Shown here: positions 8,342 through 16,127 of the stretch, piece after piece | How the letters are laid out: each line of letters opens with the position of its first letter | Position numbering within the stretch: the stretch's first letter is position 1 | DNA from: JALRLA01 sp046047755 | GTDB lineage: Bacteria > Bacteroidota > Bacteroidia > NS11-12g > UBA955 | Length of the DNA: 25,098 nt | Direction of reading: 5' to 3' | NCBI GenBank assembly: GCA_046047755.1 | Contig: JBJOHK010000122.1 | Span: 1-25,098, forward strand | Translations under genes and position numbers: made by a program | Notes under the pieces: generated by a model | Told to the model about the DNA's origin: nothing | The model's input: the letters and a program-made list of their open reading frames with translations, nothing else | Database searches by the model: none

Positions 8342-9210
8342 TGAAACCCATGAAAAATCGCTCATTCCTTTTCGCCGCTTTGTTGTTGATGACACAAACG
8401 GCTGTAGCTCAAAAAGCATGGATTACACCGGCTGAAAATCCCAATTTGAAAGACAGTGTAACCTTGTGGGTTGACATTAAAAAATGCGATCGTCAACAAT
8501 TGGCCGGCTCTACCGAAGACTTGTACATGTGGACTTGGAAACCCAACGAACACCCCGTTGGCCATCCCTTGCACAACGGCACATGGAACGCTTCAAACGA
8601 AGCCCTTCGATGGACTTCGGCAGGAAACGATGTTTACTTCTATCGAATGGTTCCTACTGAATTTTACGAAGTCACAGCAGCTGCCTTATACGCCAATGAC
8701 ATTCACTTGTTGCTGAAGAAGAAAGACGGTACCGGAGATTCGAACGGGGAAGCCAAAACCGAAGATTTGGTGATTGCCTTAGATCCTCCAGTAACAGGAC
8801 CTCAAAAGCTTTCTACCTTCCCAAAAACCAAGAAAAAAGACACCATGAGCACTTCTTCAAGCGATGTATTCACTTTGAAATACGATCGCAACTTGGAGGA
8901 GAAAGTCGCCCTGCAGACGGCTGATGACTTCTATGTTTATGTTCAGGCCAAAGGTGACAATGGCTTGTATTATAAATACAACAATATCAGCATCACCAAA
9001 GTAGGCAATGATCCCAATTTGGCTATGTCTGACATGGGCAATGGCATGTTCCATTTCACCATCATTCCTAGTAGCTTCATGGCGGCCGATGTTCCAGCCG
9101 GCGTCAAACTGATTGGATTGAAATTCCAGGTGGTTCGCAAAACCATCAAAAACTCAGACGATACAGTTGACGGTACCTACGAGTACATTTTCAACCCAAA
9201 CTGTGAGTAA
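8338..9210 (+). CDS. Secreted two-domain SusCD-associated protein (SusE/F-like position, possible binding modules)
   Basis: The start at 8338 overlaps the previous stop in ATGA; ATGs at 8341 and 8350 are alternatives. All give a signal peptide ending TAVAQ-KAW without a lipobox. The 290-residue protein seems to hold two related beta-sandwich-like modules. The first (about 29–150) has LKDSVTLWVDIKKCD, DLYMWTWKP and FYRMVPTEFYEVTAAALYAN. The second (about 180–285) has DDFYVYVQAKG, GMFHFTIIPSSF and LKFQVVRKT. Such modules with a W-x-W segment and a final 'full-length strand' FxxxP pattern occur next to SusCD pairs in Flavobacteria, where they are thought to bind glycans at the surface. That parallel is from memory and not tested here. 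The protein ends NPNCE, with a cysteine next to last. A terminator follows 16 nt later. Confidence 0.8.
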   Translation: MMKPMKNRSFLFAALLLMTQTAVAQKAWITPAENPNLKDSVTLWVDIKKCDRQQLAGSTEDLYMWTWKPNEHPVGHPLHNGTWNASNEALRWTSAGNDVYFYRMVPTEFYEVTAAALYANDIHLLLKKKDGTGDSNGEAKTEDLVIALDPPVTGPQKLSTFPKTKKKDTMSTSSSDVFTLKYDRNLEEKVALQTADDFYVYVQAKGDNGLYYKYNNISITKVGNDPNLAMSDMGNGMFHFTIIPSSFMAADVPAGVKLIGLKFQVVRKTIKNSDDTVDGTYEYIFNPNCE

Positions 9211-9226
9211 CTCCTGCTGATTCCAT

Positions 9227-9259
9227 AAAAAAGGCCCCGCTGCGCGGGGCCTTTTTTTA
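9227..9259. terminator. Bidirectional rho-independent terminator between SusCD operon and lysA
   Basis: A 10-bp GC-rich stem (9231–9240 with 9244–9253, loop TGC) is flanked by an A-run on the left and a T-run on the right, so it works in both directions. It ends the plus-strand SusCD operon and the convergent lysA gene. The lysA stop codon (9257–9259) is made from the end of the T-run. Confidence 0.92.
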
Positions 9260-10471
9260 TGTCCATTCGACCTCAATTTCGGTTCGCATCAAATCTTCTA
9301 AGGTTTCTCTACGGCGAATCAACTGCCATTTGCCTTTGTAATACAAAGCCTCAGCAGGACGCAATCGAGCATTGTAATTGTTGCTCATGCTCATTCCATA
9401 AGCTCCGGCATTGTAGATAGCTAGCACATCACCTTCTCGCACCTCAGAGAGCTTTCTGTCATAGCCCAAGGTATCGGTTTCGCAGATGTATCCGACGACA
9501 CTGTACAAGCGGGGTGTTCCCGCAGGGTTACTTATGTTTTCAATACGGTGAAACGCATCGTAAAACATGGGGCGAATCAGGTGATTTTGCCCGCTGTTGA
9601 CCCCAACAAAGACCGTTGAGGTGGTTTGTTTGATTACATTGGCACTTACCAGCAACACACCCGATTCAGAAACAATAAACTTACCTGGCTCGAACCACAG
9701 CTCCAATTCGCGCCCATAGCGCTCACAGAAGGCTTTGAATGCCTCCGATATACGCCTTCCTGTATCTTCAATGTCGGTAACTATATCTCCGTCCTTATAA
9801 GGCACTTTAAACCCAGAGCCAAAATCCATGAATTGCAAATCCTTAAATTCTGAAGCCGCATCGAAGAGCAAATCTGCGCCCCGCAAGAACACCTCGGCAT
9901 CCAGAATATCAGAACCCGTATGCATGTGCAATCCGTGTACTTGGATGTTATGAGATTCCACTACACGCAACACATGACGAAGCTGGTAAATGCTGATTCC
10001 AAATTTGGAATCAATGTGACCCACCGAAATATGGCTATGGCCACCCGCCATGATGTGCGGATTCAATCGCAAACAACAAGGCACCGAAGCCCCATAGTGA
10101 TGTCCGAATTGCTCAAGAATGGATATGTTATCAATGTTGATGTGTACGCCCAAGTCGACAGCCTCTTGTATCTCGGCAAAATCCACGCAGTTGGGAGTAA
10201 ACATAATTTGCTCAGGCAGGTAGCCCGCACGAAGGCCCAGCTGAACCTCTTGAATGGATACAGCGTCCAAACCCGATCCTTGCTCGAGTAGCAATTTCAA
10301 CACATTTACATTGCTCAAGGCCTTCATGGCGTAGTGCAATCGCACATTGACTCCTGGAAAGGCTTCTTTCAATTTGTGGTATTGCTCTACGATTCGCTCG
10401 CCGTGATAGGCGTACAAGGGCGTCCCAAATTGTTGGGCTGCATCAAGCAGTTCTTTTGATTCTAATGTCAT
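9257..10471 (-). CDS. lysA: Diaminopimelate decarboxylase
   Basis: LysA decarboxylates meso-2,6-diaminopimelate to L-lysine in the cytoplasm, using pyridoxal phosphate. The 404-residue protein has the fold III PLP-enzyme landmarks: HYAMKALSN with the PLP lysine at residue 50, HMHTGSDI (182–189), the phosphate-binding FGSGF (217–221), EPGK (261–264), GYICETDT (327–334) carrying the active-site Cys330-Glu331 of the neighbouring subunit, and YNAGAYGMSMSNNYN (353–367). The length is normal. The ATG at 10471 is the only good start. It lies 70 nt downstream of secDF, separated by hairpins, and I see no convincing own promoter in that gap. The last codons run into the shared terminator. Confidence 0.93.
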   Translation of the reverse strand: MTLESKELLDAAQQFGTPLYAYHGERIVEQYHKLKEAFPGVNVRLHYAMKALSNVNVLKLLLEQGSGLDAVSIQEVQLGLRAGYLPEQIMFTPNCVDFAEIQEAVDLGVHINIDNISILEQFGHHYGASVPCCLRLNPHIMAGGHSHISVGHIDSKFGISIYQLRHVLRVVESHNIQVHGLHMHTGSDILDAEVFLRGADLLFDAASEFKDLQFMDFGSGFKVPYKDGDIVTDIEDTGRRISEAFKAFCERYGRELELWFEPGKFIVSESGVLLVSANVIKQTTSTVFVGVNSGQNHLIRPMFYDAFHRIENISNPAGTPRLYSVVGYICETDTLGYDRKLSEVREGDVLAIYNAGAYGMSMSNNYNARLRPAEALYYKGKWQLIRRRETLEDLMRTEIEVEWT

Positions 10472-10483
10472 GAATTTGGATAT

Positions 10484-10516
10484 AAAAAAAGGCGGGGTGT
10501 TGAATCACCCCGCCTT
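10484..10516 (-). terminator. Terminator of secDF (minus strand)
   Basis: A 9-bp stem (10491–10499 with 10506–10514, 6-nt loop) is followed, reading on the minus strand, by seven T (the A-run 10484–10490). It lies 26 nt after the secDF stop codon and 13 nt before the lysA start, so it should limit read-through from secDF into lysA. Confidence 0.85.
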
Positions 10517-10533
10517 CACGGCACCGGCCGTGA
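10516..10533 (-). repeat. GC-rich stem-loop directly before the secDF terminator
   Basis: TCACGGC (10516–10522), a 4-nt loop and GCCGTGA (10527–10533) form a perfect 7-bp hairpin 8 nt after the secDF stop. It touches the base of the terminator hairpin that follows. It may assist termination or protect the mRNA 3' end. Confidence 0.6.
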
Positions 10534-10541
10534 GCGGGTTA

Positions 10542-13478
10542 TTACTGTTTCTTTTTAGAAGTGAAGTCTACGACCACGGGAGTGGCAATGCAGATTGAGG
10601 AATAAGTACCCACAACTACACCAATCAACAAAGCCATAGAGAAACTCTTCAAGGCATCGCCACCGAAGATGAACAAGATGGTCAACACCAAGAACACGGT
10701 GGCCGCCGTAACGATGGTACGACTCAAGGTGCTATTGATCGCATCATTGATCATACCCGCATTGTTCTTTTCTGTTCTGCGCTCGGTTAAGTACTCACGA
10801 ATACGGTCAAATACAATCACGGTATCGTTAATGGAGTAACCCAACAAGGTCAACAAAGCAGCAATCAAGTGCTGATCAAATTCAGTGGGGAAAGGAACTA
10901 CACCATCCAGCATAGCAAAAATGGACAATACAATTGCCACGTCGTGAACCAAGGCAACGGTAGCACCCAATCCATAACTAACGCTTCTGAATCGGAACAT
11001 GATGTACAGGAAGATTCCAGCGATAGCCAAAATCACCAAGAAAGCACTTTTATTGCGTGTGCTGGTCGCAATAGCAGCACCCACTTTTGAACTGCTCAAA
11101 ATAGGACCTTCACCATCAGCGTTTTTCACCATTTCAAATTTGCCATCCAAGGCTTTAACTACATCTTGAGCCACTTTCTCACGAGCTTCGCGAGAATCTT
11201 CATTCAACAAATAGGTAGTAACAATGCGAAACTGACCTTCTGTACCGAAGGTTTTTACTTCATTGCTACTTTCGGCCAAAGAAGCATTCAACGTTTGCTT
11301 GATGTCTTCAGCGTTGTAATTCTTCTCAGGATTGAACTGAATGATGTAAGCATTACCCCCTTTGAAATCAATACCGGTACTTATTCCACCCTTCATGATG
11401 AAGGTAATAGCACCCAAGGCAATGAAGGTCAAAGAACCGATATAGAAATAGCGACGCTTGCTAACAAAATCAATGTTTACACCCTTCAAGAAACCACGGT
11501 TCCAAGAAGTATCGAAGGCCGTCTCTTTACCAGCGTCAGCGCGGCGATCCAACAACAAACGAGTGATGAATAGAGCCGTGAACAAAGAAGAGAAAATACC
11601 GATAACCAAGATTACCGCAAATCCGTAAACCGGACCGGCACCAGCGAAGGTCATCAAGAATCCAGCCAACAAGGTGGTAATGTTAGAGTCAATAATCGCA
11701 CTCAAAGCATGCTTGAAACCATCGTTGATGGCTGACTTCAAACCTTTTCCTGCACCCAATTCGTCTTTGATACGCTCGTAAATCAGTACGTTGGCGTCTA
11801 CGGCCATACCCACTGTCAAGATGATACCAGCCATACCAGGCAAGGTCAAAGCAGCACCCAATGAAGACAACACACCCAGAATAATGAATACGTTACCCAA
11901 TACGGCTACAATGGAAATCCAACCGGCGCGGTTGTAATACAAAATCATGAACAGTACGGTTGACAAGAAACCGAACAACAAAGAATTCAAACCTCGCTGA
12001 ATAGAAGCATCACCCATTGAAGGACCTACTACTTCACTAGCCACAATGCGAGCGGGAGCAGGTAATTTACCAGCCTTCAAAACGTTGGCCAAGTCCTGAG
12101 CTTCGCGAATGTCGAAATTGCCACTGATTTGAGATTGGCCACCGCCAATTTTTTCGTTTACAACGGGAGCTGAATAAACACGATCGTCCAACACAATGGC
12201 GATGAACTTACCTACATTGGCACCGGTTACCTGAGCCCAGCGAGAAGCTGCCGTTGGGGTCATGGTCATGCTTACTTCCAATTGACCCGTTTGGTTGGTA
12301 TTCTCGCGAGCATCTGCAATGATGTTTTCATCGTCAGAAGAAAGAGCCGCATTACCATCGCGATCACGCTTCAAGAAGTAAACCAAATATTCGTCAGAAT
12401 TTTGAATTTCTTTACCCTGAGCATCGTATTCGGCAGGTTTGGCGCTGAAGGCAACCTTTACAGCGGGCTCCAATACAGATTGATATTGAGGCTCAGCTAA
12501 CATCTTAACCAAACGATCACGATCGGCAGCCTTCACCACACACATGGCCGAACCCTGGCCATTGCCATAGGTGCGAAGAACGCTCGCCAAAGGAGCGCTG
12601 CTCATGTCTTCAGTAGTTTCAGCTACGGCCGTTGTATCGATACCCTCTTGGGCCGTTGTGTCTTCTTCTACTGTAACATTGCCCATTTTTGAGGCTTTGT
12701 ACAAATCGTTCAAGATGCGAGCGGCCTCTTGGCTAGTCGCTGAATTGCTGTACACTTCGTAAAATTCCAATTTGGCGCTTTTCTCCACCAAATCTTCCAT
12801 ACGGCGAGGATTGTCTACGCCAGGCAATTCCACACTGATGCGACCGCCGTCTACCTTTTGAATGGTAGGCTGAGTTACATTCGATTGGTTGATACGCTTT
12901 TCAACCACCTCGTAAACACGATTGATGGCACTCTCAGTTTCAACCTCGAGCATATTTTTCACTTCCTCGTCTCCAGAAGAAGACTTGATAGTACCGCGGT
13001 TTCCTTTGGCGAAGACATAGGCAATTTTGCGGTCAGCGTTTGACTTTTTGAACTGCTCCATGAACACTTCCACATAGTCACCACCTTCATTGCGAATAAT
13101 TTCGTCGGTAGCAGCAATGGCTTTCAACAAGCCAGCATCTTTGTTGTCGTTGGCCAAACCTTTGATGATGGCGCCTTTGTCGACTTCCAAAATGACGTTC
13201 ATACCGCCACGCAAGTCCAAGCCGAGGTTTACCTCCCGCTGCTTGCATTCAAAATATGTGTAATTGGCAATGCCCAAGTTGTAGAACTCTTTATTACCCA
13301 AGCTATCGATGTAACGACGGTACATCTCTTTCTCGGAAAAACCGAGTTTGGCTTGCTTTTGAGCAAAGGAATGAGCTTGAGATTCAAAGCTTCTGGCTTT
13401 CCAGGTGAAGGAAAGTTGATACAAACAGGCCAAAGCCAACACGAGGGAAAAACCTACAATGGATTTATTTGTTTTCAT
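10542..13478 (-). CDS. secDF: Protein translocase subunit SecDF (SecD–SecF fusion)
   Basis: SecDF uses the proton gradient to help the SecYEG channel move proteins across the inner membrane. The 978 residues contain both halves in one chain, as usual in Bacteroidota. SecD part: first membrane segment (about 7–24), GLDLRGGMNVILEV (86–99), a periplasmic domain with VELPGVDNPRRMEDLVEKS, then TM segments with GMAVDANVLIYERIKDE, where the conserved proton-path Asp is residue 561. SecF part from about 680: STGIDFKGGNAYIIQF, then LLGYSINDTVIVFDRIREY near 880 and the final TM hairpin. An acidic Thr/Ala-rich linker around residues 260–290 interrupts the SecD periplasmic domain. The gene starts 76 nt after the glycosyltransferase and may have its own promoter in that gap. 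Two hairpins follow it. Confidence 0.96.
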   Translation of the reverse strand: MKTNKSIVGFSLVLALACLYQLSFTWKARSFESQAHSFAQKQAKLGFSEKEMYRRYIDSLGNKEFYNLGIANYTYFECKQREVNLGLDLRGGMNVILEVDKGAIIKGLANDNKDAGLLKAIAATDEIIRNEGGDYVEVFMEQFKKSNADRKIAYVFAKGNRGTIKSSSGDEEVKNMLEVETESAINRVYEVVEKRINQSNVTQPTIQKVDGGRISVELPGVDNPRRMEDLVEKSAKLEFYEVYSNSATSQEAARILNDLYKASKMGNVTVEEDTTAQEGIDTTAVAETTEDMSSAPLASVLRTYGNGQGSAMCVVKAADRDRLVKMLAEPQYQSVLEPAVKVAFSAKPAEYDAQGKEIQNSDEYLVYFLKRDRDGNAALSSDDENIIADARENTNQTGQLEVSMTMTPTAASRWAQVTGANVGKFIAIVLDDRVYSAPVVNEKIGGGQSQISGNFDIREAQDLANVLKAGKLPAPARIVASEVVGPSMGDASIQRGLNSLLFGFLSTVLFMILYYNRAGWISIVAVLGNVFIILGVLSSLGAALTLPGMAGIILTVGMAVDANVLIYERIKDELGAGKGLKSAINDGFKHALSAIIDSNITTLLAGFLMTFAGAGPVYGFAVILVIGIFSSLFTALFITRLLLDRRADAGKETAFDTSWNRGFLKGVNIDFVSKRRYFYIGSLTFIALGAITFIMKGGISTGIDFKGGNAYIIQFNPEKNYNAEDIKQTLNASLAESSNEVKTFGTEGQFRIVTTYLLNEDSREAREKVAQDVVKALDGKFEMVKNADGEGPILSSSKVGAAIATSTRNKSAFLVILAIAGIFLYIMFRFRSVSYGLGATVALVHDVAIVLSIFAMLDGVVPFPTEFDQHLIAALLTLLGYSINDTVIVFDRIREYLTERRTEKNNAGMINDAINSTLSRTIVTAATVFLVLTILFIFGGDALKSFSMALLIGVVVGTYSSICIATPVVVDFTSKKKQ

Positions 13479-13554
13479 TTGAGTTGTTCAGACAGAATAA
13501 ATACGGGTCGCGAAAATAAGCAAAAAATGCTTCCAAAACGGCGGTAAATCGCGT

Positions 13555-14493
13555 CTAATCAAGATTTTTGATTGCCGTGGCTATCGATGCAAGGTTTTGG
13601 TTTCGCATACAGTTAAAATGACCTTTCGGACATTGCGAATAGCCAAATTTGCTGCAGGGTCGGCAAGATAAGTTGGGAACTTGGTGATGATGAACCTCAG
13701 ACCCACCCCACTGACCGGGAGCCAATCCAAATCGAGAGGAAGTATTCCCCCAAACAACATGAAGAGGAACATGCAAAGCAGCTGCCCAATGAGCCATGCC
13801 CGTATCTCCAGAAACCACTTGCACCGCTCCAGCCAGTATCGAAGCCGAATCTCTCAACTCCTGGGAGCAGCATATTTCAGCCTGCACATTGGCATTCAAG
13901 TCTTCGATGATTCCCTTCGCTTTTTCCTTATCAGACGGACTTCCCAACAGCAACCAATGACCTCCGATTTGATTCAGCAGGCTCACGGCCATTTCGCTGG
14001 GCATCTGCTTGGTCGCATAAGTACCTCCCAATACCCAAACACGATAGGCGAAGGGCTTGTTCAATGGCTCTATTCCCGGCCATGGGCCCAAATGCTCTGG
14101 CATTTCGGTCAACAGCGAATGAACCGCTTGCAACAATCTTTCCTTCACCGTGCGAACTTGCTTGAAGCGCCCGGGAAGAGGCAGTTTTTTCCAAATCTCT
14201 TTGGGCATGCGGTAGACCGTAGCCGGCCACAGTGCTAGACAAACCCCATGAGACCGCAAATTATTATGAGCATCCAAAACGGCATCAAAGCCCTGTGGGC
14301 GAAGATTCCCGAGCGTCTCATCTGCCTGCCAACTGTATACCGAATGAAGGGCCTCATGATTTTCAAACATGGGAGCATGGGCAGGCTTGGTCAACAAATG
14401 AACTTCATGACCAGAATGATGCAACATTCTCAAAATAGGCTCCACCAATATGAGATCACCAATGGCTCCAAATCGAATGACCAGGATCTTCAT
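13555..14493 (-). CDS. Glycosyltransferase family 9 (heptosyltransferase-like)
   Basis: Predicted cytoplasmic transferase for LPS core or another surface glycan, acting on a nucleotide-activated sugar. The 312-residue protein opens with MKILVIRFGAIGDLILVEPI, where Asp13 is the residue used for catalysis in GT9 enzymes. The C-terminal nucleotide-sugar motif is VSGDTGMAHWAAAL (227–240). After it, CRPCSKFGYSQCPKGHFNCM (277–296) holds four cysteines. The length is slightly below typical WaaF/WaaC. The start ATG overlaps the PolX stop in ATGA, so both are probably translated from one mRNA. The true acceptor and sugar cannot be told from sequence. No other LPS core gene is adjacent, though lptD is in the same window. 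Confidence 0.85.
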   Translation of the reverse strand: MKILVIRFGAIGDLILVEPILRMLHHSGHEVHLLTKPAHAPMFENHEALHSVYSWQADETLGNLRPQGFDAVLDAHNNLRSHGVCLALWPATVYRMPKEIWKKLPLPGRFKQVRTVKERLLQAVHSLLTEMPEHLGPWPGIEPLNKPFAYRVWVLGGTYATKQMPSEMAVSLLNQIGGHWLLLGSPSDKEKAKGIIEDLNANVQAEICCSQELRDSASILAGAVQVVSGDTGMAHWAAALHVPLHVVWGNTSSRFGLAPGQWGGSEVHHHQVPNLSCRPCSKFGYSQCPKGHFNCMRNQNLASIATAIKNLD

Positions 14494-16127
14494 GGGCGCT
14501 TTGACTTTTGGGTTTCGAGATAGGCACTAAACTCATTCAACCCCATGGCATTCAAGGTAAATTCTTTTACCAATCCGCCTTTGGCCGCAGATACCACACC
14601 CCAGTGCATGTCTTTCAAACCCGATTGTTCGTGTGCATCAGGGTTAATGGACAAATAAACTCCTTTCTTCTGCGCATAATCAATGTATCGCCAATCCATA
14701 TCCAATCGATAGGGATGCGCATTGATCTCAATGGCCACTCCATTATCGGCACAGGCATCGATGATCTTGTGATGGTCAACCGGATAACCAGACCGCATTA
14801 GCAACAATCGACCTGTCATGTGTCCCAATATGGTGGTGTAGGGATTCTCAATGGCACGAATCAAGCGATGCATGGCTCTGTCCAAATCCATTTTTAACAC
14901 AGCGTGTATGGAAGCCACCACAAAATCCAGTTCTGCTAGAATTTCATCTTCGTAATCCAGCTGGCCGTCCAGCAGAATATCGCTTTCAATGCCCTTGAAA
15001 ATGCGAACATTCCCAGGCTGAGCATTCCATTGATCAACTTCCGCTCCTTGCTGGCGCAACCGCTCAACAGAAAGCCCACCGGCATAAGCGGCCGTTTTCG
15101 AGTGGTCGCATACACCAAAATATTCAAGGCCTAAGGCAGCCGTAGCCTTGGCCATCTCTTCCAAGCTATTGAGGCCGTCGCTGTACTGGGTATGATTGTG
15201 CAAGGTTCCTCGCAAATGCTCGAAAGTGATAGGCGTACCCTGGATATAGTCAAACTCGCCTCGCCCCTCTCGCTGCCAAACAGGGACAAATGGTTTGCCC
15301 AAGCTTTGGTAGGTAGCCGTTTCTGATCCTGCCCACTTAGAAGAGTCATACCCTAATTGTAGCAAATGTGACCCGTCTGAACGGCTTTCAAACAATTCTC
15401 GTTCGAACTGGTCGGGAGCGACGATGCGGTGGCAGTAGCGAACCCCATTCTCGTCTTCCCACCGAAATTCATTCTCCTGTTCACGAATCTCCCAATTCTG
15501 ATCGGCCAGTAAGGGCTGAATGCTACAATCACTGATGAAATCCAATTGTTCTAGGGTATCACAATGGCGCGCCAATGGTCCCGTCCACGCGTGTTGGCCT
15601 CCCAGTGCTTTTGCCATACTTAGCCATTTTGTCGCCAGCGAGTGGGCGCGAGCAAAATGAACTTGACCCGCCGAAGCCATTTGAAATTCAATCGCCTTAA
15701 TCAAATCAGATTGTGTTTTAGAACCAAAGCCAGACCACTCTACCAAGCGATTCTCACGGCATGCATCCAATAACTCTTCTACTGAATCCACCCCGTGTTC
15801 TTGCCATAAGGCTTTGACTTTCTTAGGGCCTAATCCCTTTAATCCCAGCATACCCAAAACGCCAGGGGGCGTGCGCTCCACTAAAGCGTTCAAGGCATTG
15901 AAAGCCTGAAATTCCAACAATTCTTGTATGGCCTGGACCACCGATTTACCGACGCCAGGCAAGGCCAATAGCTCCTGTTCATTCAATTCAGAAAAGGGCT
16001 GTTTGATTTTTTTCAAGTTGAAAGCTGCTGAAGAGAAGGCCCTCAATTTGAACGGATTTTCTTCGTGAAGCTCCCCCAACTTAGCGTAAAGGTTTAAACG
16101 ATTCAAAACGGAAGCATTGTCCATCAT
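14490..16127 (-). CDS. polX: PolX-family protein with degenerate polymerase domain and intact-looking PHP nuclease domain
   Basis: PolX proteins join a family X DNA polymerase to a PHP-type 3'-5' exonuclease for DNA repair. I use the ATG at 16127, which overlaps the previous stop in ATGA; an in-frame start at 16157 adds 10 glycine/serine-rich residues. The 545 residues hold helix-hairpin-helix motifs (LPGVGKSVVQAI, 56–67; LKGLGPKKVKALW, 96–108), the palm region (about 182–260), a thumb end (LGKPFVPVWQREGRGEFDY) and a PHP domain from 309 with LHNHTQYSDG, GVCDHSK, ESD, SIHA, GHMTGR, NAHPYRLD and NPDAHE. In the palm, the usual GSxRRG...DxD reads GPLARHCDTLEQLDF and the third Asp site (VDLR) reads YCHR. 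Polymerase activity is therefore doubtful, while the PHP metal ligands look complete. It is a nuclease by inference only. Confidence 0.85.
   Translation of the reverse strand: MMDNASVLNRLNLYAKLGELHEENPFKLRAFSSAAFNLKKIKQPFSELNEQELLALPGVGKSVVQAIQELLEFQAFNALNALVERTPPGVLGMLGLKGLGPKKVKALWQEHGVDSVEELLDACRENRLVEWSGFGSKTQSDLIKAIEFQMASAGQVHFARAHSLATKWLSMAKALGGQHAWTGPLARHCDTLEQLDFISDCSIQPLLADQNWEIREQENEFRWEDENGVRYCHRIVAPDQFERELFESRSDGSHLLQLGYDSSKWAGSETATYQSLGKPFVPVWQREGRGEFDYIQGTPITFEHLRGTLHNHTQYSDGLNSLEEMAKATAALGLEYFGVCDHSKTAAYAGGLSVERLRQQGAEVDQWNAQPGNVRIFKGIESDILLDGQLDYEDEILAELDFVVASIHAVLKMDLDRAMHRLIRAIENPYTTILGHMTGRLLLMRSGYPVDHHKIIDACADNGVAIEINAHPYRLDMDWRYIDYAQKKGVYLSINPDAHEQSGLKDMHWGVVSAAKGGLVKEFTLNAMGLNEFSAYLETQKSKRP

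Noticed and set aside
13518..13532. AAGCA–TGCTT hairpin between the GT9 gene and secDF as a terminator
   Set aside because: Only a 5-bp AT-rich stem around an A-run, too weak to call; a TTTTG/TATTTTCG pair nearby has poor spacing (15 nt) for a promoter.
13681..14238. Open frame of 185 codons on the plus strand opposite the GT9 gene
   Set aside because: Antisense to a gene with clear GT9 motifs; the translation is rich in Arg, Gln and His and shows no family features.
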